A DNA stretch of 22,397 nucleotides, taken from contig CARUQW010000007.1 of the NCBI GenBank assembly GCA_949077355.1, positions 15,189-37,585 of the forward strand. The letters run 5' to 3'. Both the position numbers and the translations under genes were made by a program. The notes beneath the pieces were generated by a model. The model searched no databases. It saw only the letters and a list, made by a program, of their open reading frames with translations, and had not been told where the DNA came from. The stretch comes from an uncultured Clostridia bacterium. Its GTDB lineage: Bacteria; Bacillota; Clostridia; TANB77; CAG-508. Shown piece by piece: positions 22,303-22,397 of this stretch (positions within the stretch are counted from its first letter, which is position 1; each line of letters begins with the position of its first letter).

Positions 22303-22397
22303 TTAATTTGTTTCTATTATATATTTAATATCCTCTATTGCTTTTTCTATATTCATCATTCCATTTCCAATAGGATAGTAAACTGGATATACTTTAT
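22303..22397 (-). CDS. C-terminal end of an unrecognised gene
   Basis: The frame enters from the right window edge and ends at TAA 22303. The 30 visible residues start KVYPVYYPIGNGMMNIEKAI and end with a charged helix DIKYIIETN. No internal start fits. The family cannot be judged from this tail; it is in the same direction as abiEi, 238 bp upstream of the abiE palindrome. Confidence 0.6.
   Translation of the reverse strand, partial: KVYPVYYPIGNGMMNIEKAIEDIKYIIETN

Overview
The window comes from an AT-rich, endospore-forming, low-GC Gram-positive bacterium, most likely a Clostridia-type anaerobe that may be uncultured. The evidence is clear Shine-Dalgarno sequences, a T-box leader before valS, and a nearly complete engulfment-stage sporulation gene set: spoIIAA-spoIIAB-sigF, spoIID, spoIIQ and the eight-gene spoIIIA operon. 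Almost every gene is on the minus strand, so genes are read right to left. Species-level placement is not possible from the sequence alone.

Right to left: (1) 18.4-22.4 kb is an accessory island. A truncated unknown gene is followed by a palindromic operator/promoter, then abiEi-abiEii (type IV toxin-antitoxin/abortive infection), a caspase-fold protease and a small unknown gene, apparently one transcript. The island abuts yebC, and a 29-bp imperfect copy of the yebC start lies 331 bp upstream of the real one, suggesting an integration site. (2) 15-18.4 kb holds yebC and a large membrane-anchored unknown protein, followed by two tandem terminators. (3) 10.4-15.9 kb is the spoIIIA operon (AA to AH), which builds the mother-cell half of the channel across the forespore envelope. 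It is invaded by short GGGACAGGCAC-type repeats. (4) 6.9-10.4 kb holds pfkA, an exported protein gene, fucO, and a divergent small XRE regulator. (5) 3.8-6.9 kb is valS with its T-box. (6) 3.2-3.8 kb has a small plus-strand gene diverging from spoIIA, with Spo0A-type boxes between them. (7) 1-3.2 kb is spoIIAA-spoIIAB-sigF-spoIID-spoIIQ. SpoIIQ is the forespore-side partner of SpoIIIAH, and a sigma-F-type promoter precedes it.

The most striking observation concerns reading frame. Three sporulation genes (sigF, spoIIIAF, spoIIIAA twice) are each interrupted by a +1 frameshift. In all four places the break falls exactly on an in-frame CGG codon, and dropping its C restores the family sequence with a GGN (glycine) codon. 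By my manual scan, no other minus-strand gene in the window has an in-frame CGG, although about two dozen out-of-frame CGG triplets cause no disruption. The single plus-strand exception (the gene at 3455) reads its CGG in frame. This could be a CGG-dependent +1 recoding event confined to sporulation genes (conceptually like bldA/TTA control in Streptomyces), systematic sequence error, or patterned decay. The sequence alone cannot decide.

Second-rank observations are the AbiE plus caspase operon, the yebC-linked integration scar, a 21-codon ORF coupled to spoIIIAH, and an in-frame stop near the end of spoIIIAA with family-like sequence after it.
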